From Thermomonas carbonis (GTDB lineage: Bacteria > Pseudomonadota > Gammaproteobacteria > Xanthomonadales > Xanthomonadaceae), in the NCBI RefSeq assembly GCF_014396975.1, contig NZ_CP060719.1:62001-126000 (forward strand): a DNA stretch of 64,000 nucleotides, read 5' to 3'. The position numbers were made by a program, and so were the translations under genes. The notes below the pieces were generated by a model. That model did not search any database, had not been told where the DNA came from, and saw only the letters and a list, made by a program, of their open reading frames with translations. Positions 61,527 to 64,000 of the stretch are shown piece after piece. How positions within the stretch are numbered: position 1 is the first letter of the stretch; each line of letters opens with the position of its first letter.

Positions 61527-62045
61527 CTACTTGCGCGGATCGTCGTTGCGGGCGACGTCGTCGGTCTGCTGCGCGCGGAACGCGTCGAGTGCGTCGCCGA
61601 TCGCCGAATAGTCGGCCGCGAGCATCGCCGCCGCGAACAGCGCCGCGTTGGCCGCGCCGGCATTGCCGATGGCGAAGGTCGCCACCGGGATCCCGGCCGG
61701 CATCTGCACGATCGACAGCAGCGAGTCCATGCCGTTGAGCGCCTTGCTCTGCACCGGTACGCCCAGCACCGGCACCGCGGTCTTGGCGGCGAGCATGCCC
61801 GGCAAATGCGCCGCGCCGCCGGCTCCGGCGATGATCGCCCGCAGCCCGCGCGACTTCGCGCTGGCCGCGTAGTCGAACAGCACATCCGGCGTGCGATGCG
61901 CCGAAACCACGCGCACCTCGTGCGCAACGCCGAGCGCCTCCAGCCGCAAGGCTGCGTGCTGCATCGTCTCCCAGTCCGAGCGCGAGCCCATCACGATGCC
62001 GACGAGTGGCTTGCCTTGATCGATTGCGTCCGCAGTGACTGTCAT
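61527..62045 (-). CDS. purE: N5-carboxyaminoimidazole ribonucleotide mutase PurE
   Basis: 172 aa. Signature [35 protein letters not shown] with the catalytic His, and [20 protein letters not shown]. Moves the carboxyl of N5-CAIR to C4. Its gene is first, with purK 13 nt downstream. Confidence 0.97.
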   Translation of the reverse strand: MTVTADAIDQGKPLVGIVMGSRSDWETMQHAALRLEALGVAHEVRVVSAHRTPDVLFDYAASAKSRGLRAIIAGAGGAAHLPGMLAAKTAVPVLGVPVQSKALNGMDSLLSIVQMPAGIPVATFAIGNAGAANAALFAAAMLAADYSAIGDALDAFRAQQTDDVARNDDPRK

Positions 62046-62129
62046 CTCGATGCCCGGCGCAATCGCGCGTGATTCAAGACGCTATTCTAGCGATCCCACC
62101 CGTCATCGGCGCGCGTCGCCCGGAACCGC

Positions 62130-62399
62130 ATGGACCGCAAGCTGCTCGACATCCTCGCCTGCCCCGCCACCCGCATGCCGTTGGCGATGCTGGAAGCCTC
62201 CGGATTGGACGCGCTGAACCGCGCGATCGCTTCCGGCAACGTGCATCTCAACGACGAAAGCGTGCAGGCCACGCCGCTCCGCCAAGCACTGGTGACCCGC
62301 GACCGCAAGACCGTGTACCGCATCGACGATGGCATCCCGGTGCTGCTGGCCGAGGAAGGCATCGCCACCTCGCAGGTCGCCGATTTCCCCAAGGCATGA
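62130..62399 (+). CDS. Trm112-like small protein (YcaR type)
   Basis: 89 aa, beginning MDRKLLDILACPATRMPL. Only one Cys is visible where zinc-binding Trm112 proteins have pairs, so zinc binding is doubtful. KTVYRIDDGIPVLLAEEGIA is a family signature. Its last bases overlap the nadC start (ATGA). Members elsewhere support tRNA- or protein-methyltransferases. Confidence 0.88.
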   Translation: MDRKLLDILACPATRMPLAMLEASGLDALNRAIASGNVHLNDESVQATPLRQALVTRDRKTVYRIDDGIPVLLAEEGIATSQVADFPKA

Positions 62400-63274
62400 G
62401 CGCCGGCAACCAGTTCGCAGCGCCCGCGGATGCCGTGATCGCCGCGAATGTCGCCGCCGCGCTGGCTGAGGACATCGGCCCCGGCGACGCCACCGCATCG
62501 CTGCTCGATGACGCACCGGATCGCGCCTACCTGCTGTGCAAGGAAGATTGCGTGGTGGCCGGCCGGCCATGGTTCGATGCGGTCCACCACGCACTGGATC
62601 GCGCTGCGCGCATCGACTGGCGCTGCAGCGAGGGCGACCGCATCGCCAAGGGCACGGTGATCGCGACGCTGCAGGGCCACAATCGCGCGCTGGTCAGCGC
62701 CGAGCGCGCCTCGCTCAATTTCCTGCAGACCTTGAGCGGCACCGCCACCGTCACCGCCCGCTACGTCGACGCCGTGCGCGGCACCGGCACGAAGATCCTC
62801 GACACCCGCAAGACCATTCCGGGCCTGCGTTCGGCGCAGAAATACGCGGTCCGGGTCGGTGGCGGCAGCAACCATCGCATCGCCCTGTACGACGCCGTGA
62901 TGCTCAAGGAAAACCACATTCGCGCATTCGGCTCGGTGGCCGCGGCCATCACCCGCGCCCGCGCGCTGCACCCGGAATTGCCACTGATCGTGGAAGTGGA
63001 AACCGTGGCGCAATTGCGCGAGGCCCTGGACACCGGCTGCAGTCGTATCCTCATCGACGATTTCGATGCCGACACCCGCCGTGAAGCAGTGCGCATCGCC
63101 AAGGGTGCGCGCTACTCGGGGCGCATCCCTCTGGAAGTCTCCGGCGGCGTGGACATGACCACCCTGCGCGGCATCGCCGAGGACGGCGTGGACTGCATCT
63201 CGATCGGCGGACTGACCAAGCACGTGCACGCGATCGACTTCTCGCTGAAGCTGGGCCCGCCGCCGGGCGGTTGA
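62396..63274 (+). CDS. nadC: Nicotinate-nucleotide pyrophosphorylase (carboxylating)
   Basis: 292 aa. Motifs: ALAEDIGPGDATASLL, SGTATVTARYVDAV, KILDTRKTIPGLRSAQKYAV with catalytic Lys, and VEVETVAQLREAL. Makes nicotinate mononucleotide from quinolinate and PRPP in de novo NAD synthesis; NadD, the next enzyme, is encoded at 20 kb. Coupled to the Trm112-like gene. Confidence 0.97.
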   Translation: MSAGNQFAAPADAVIAANVAAALAEDIGPGDATASLLDDAPDRAYLLCKEDCVVAGRPWFDAVHHALDRAARIDWRCSEGDRIAKGTVIATLQGHNRALVSAERASLNFLQTLSGTATVTARYVDAVRGTGTKILDTRKTIPGLRSAQKYAVRVGGGSNHRIALYDAVMLKENHIRAFGSVAAAITRARALHPELPLIVEVETVAQLREALDTGCSRILIDDFDADTRREAVRIAKGARYSGRIPLEVSGGVDMTTLRGIAEDGVDCISIGGLTKHVHAIDFSLKLGPPPGG

Positions 63275-63278
63275 TCCC

Positions 63279-64000
63279 TTAGAGGATCAACCAGGTCGCC
63301 AGTGCCGCGCCGGCGAGGAGCGCCGCCAGCAGCCACGGCCAACGCGTACTGCCCACGCGCCTGGAACGCTTGGGCATCACCACCGGCTGTCCGGGCACCA
63401 GCAACTGGAAGCGCTCCTTGTCGAAGCTGATCTCGTCGCCGTGCGCGGCGCTGGCGCGGGTGATGCGCTTGCCGTTGATCCACGTGCCATTGGCGGACCC
63501 CAGATCCTCCACCAGCACTTCATTGCCCGCAGGCGTCAGGCGCGCGTGTTGCCGGGAGATGCAGTCCAGCGGGATCCGCAGGCCGGCCTCCTCGGCGCGT
63601 CCGACCGTGAGGCTTGCCTGCAACGGAAGGCTGCGGCCGAACATGCTGCCGGATACGGCACGCAGGGCGAACTTCGGGATCACCGGGCGCACCATCGTGG
63701 CGTTGAGTTCGCCGCGCTCGATGCTGGCCTGACCCAGCAAGGCACGTGGCGATTGGTCACCAACATCGACCAGCCTGATCCGCACGCCGGCCAATCCGAG
63801 CACGTCGTTCTCGCGCAGCGCGATCAGCCCGTCCACCGGACGATCGTTGACCAGCACCCGCACACCCGCAGGCACATGCAGCCTCACCCCATGCGACCCG
63901 ACCAGCAGTTCGCAATGGAGCGGCTCGATTCCCTCCTGCCCCAACGGGATGTCGTTGTCGAGCGCCGAGCCGATCGAGCAACTCCCGTCGTGCAACGTGT
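63279..64000 (-). CDS. FHA-domain protein with C-terminal membrane anchor, 5' end beyond window
   Basis: The frame is open to the window end; a TTG at 63995 is the first possible start inside it. Two FHA-like units: the first at about residues 1-75 is degenerate (SCSIGSALDNDIPLG, no full S-x2-H). The second is canonical (LTVGRAEEAGLRIPLDCISR, RQHARLTP, DLGSANGTWINGKRI, about residues 130-205). One C-terminal membrane helix ends the chain (WLLAALLAGAALATWLIL). FHA domains bind phosphothreonine. A Ser/Thr kinase is encoded at 30.8 kb, but no link is shown. Confidence 0.85.
   Translation of the reverse strand, partial: TLHDGSCSIGSALDNDIPLGQEGIEPLHCELLVGSHGVRLHVPAGVRVLVNDRPVDGLIALRENDVLGLAGVRIRLVDVGDQSPRALLGQASIERGELNATMVRPVIPKFALRAVSGSMFGRSLPLQASLTVGRAEEAGLRIPLDCISRQHARLTPAGNEVLVEDLGSANGTWINGKRITRASAAHGDEISFDKERFQLLVPGQPVVMPKRSRRVGSTRWPWLLAALLAGAALATWLIL

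Overview
This window is high-GC chromosomal DNA of a gammaproteobacterium, most likely family Lysobacteraceae (Xanthomonadaceae: Lysobacter/Luteimonas/Thermomonas-like). The basis is the gene content and order: maf-rng-yhdP-tldD, infC-rpmI-rplT-pheST-ihfA-merR-tRNA-Pro, leuS-lptE-holA-nadD-rsfS-rlmH, and a fimT-pilVWXY1E minor-pilin cluster beside an AlgZ/FimS-like kinase. There is also a very large Oar-type TonB-dependent receptor. I see no phage, transposase, integrase or CRISPR array. The genus cannot be fixed from sequence reading alone.

Layout. 1-3.2 kb: a CHASE2 sensor (cut by the window edge) translationally coupled to an SH3-M48 metalloprotease. 3.2-6.9 kb: two DUF4870 membrane proteins and a DUF1800/DUF1501 export pair. 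6.9-16.5 kb: both halves of the TldD/TldE protease, YjgA, the giant YhdP, RNase G and Maf. 16.7-18.5 kb: a SIMPL protein, a small acidic ORF and a TonB-like protein. 18.6-24.6 kb: a minus-strand housekeeping run (rlmH, rsfS/nadD, holA, lptE, leuS). 24.7-33.5 kb: mixed metabolic and membrane genes, with an XRE/membrane-protein operon, a CnoX-like thioredoxin and a Ser/Thr kinase. 33.6-43.6 kb: tRNA-Pro, ihfA, pheST, rplT, rpmI, infC, thrS, tRNA-Val and uvrB. 43.7-52.2 kb: type IV pilus minor pilins, PilY1, PilE, tRNA-Asn and an orphan LytS/AlgZ kinase. 52.2-64 kb: PpnN, an Oar-like receptor, MarC, an SDR, GrxD, SodB, a repeat-bearing secreted protein, purEK, a Trm112-like protein, nadC and an FHA protein that runs off the window.

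Two genes, thrS and pilY1, are each broken by what looks like loss of one base in a run of five G/C. thrS is normally essential, so sequencing or assembly error is the first explanation. The most unusual regulatory sequence is around infC-rpmI-rplT-pheST. infC appears to start at ATC behind three stacked hairpins, one of which pairs the Shine-Dalgarno sequence; rpmI has its own promoter and a long folded leader; pheS is preceded by two hairpins.

Other sequence-level oddities: nadD and rsfS share one uninterrupted frame; a 92-nt nested inverted repeat lies between rng and yhdP; an XRE operon has a perfect -35 and an 8-8-8 operator over its -10; and a small secreted protein carries a 29-residue motif twice with 28/29 identity although the DNA copies have drifted at synonymous sites.
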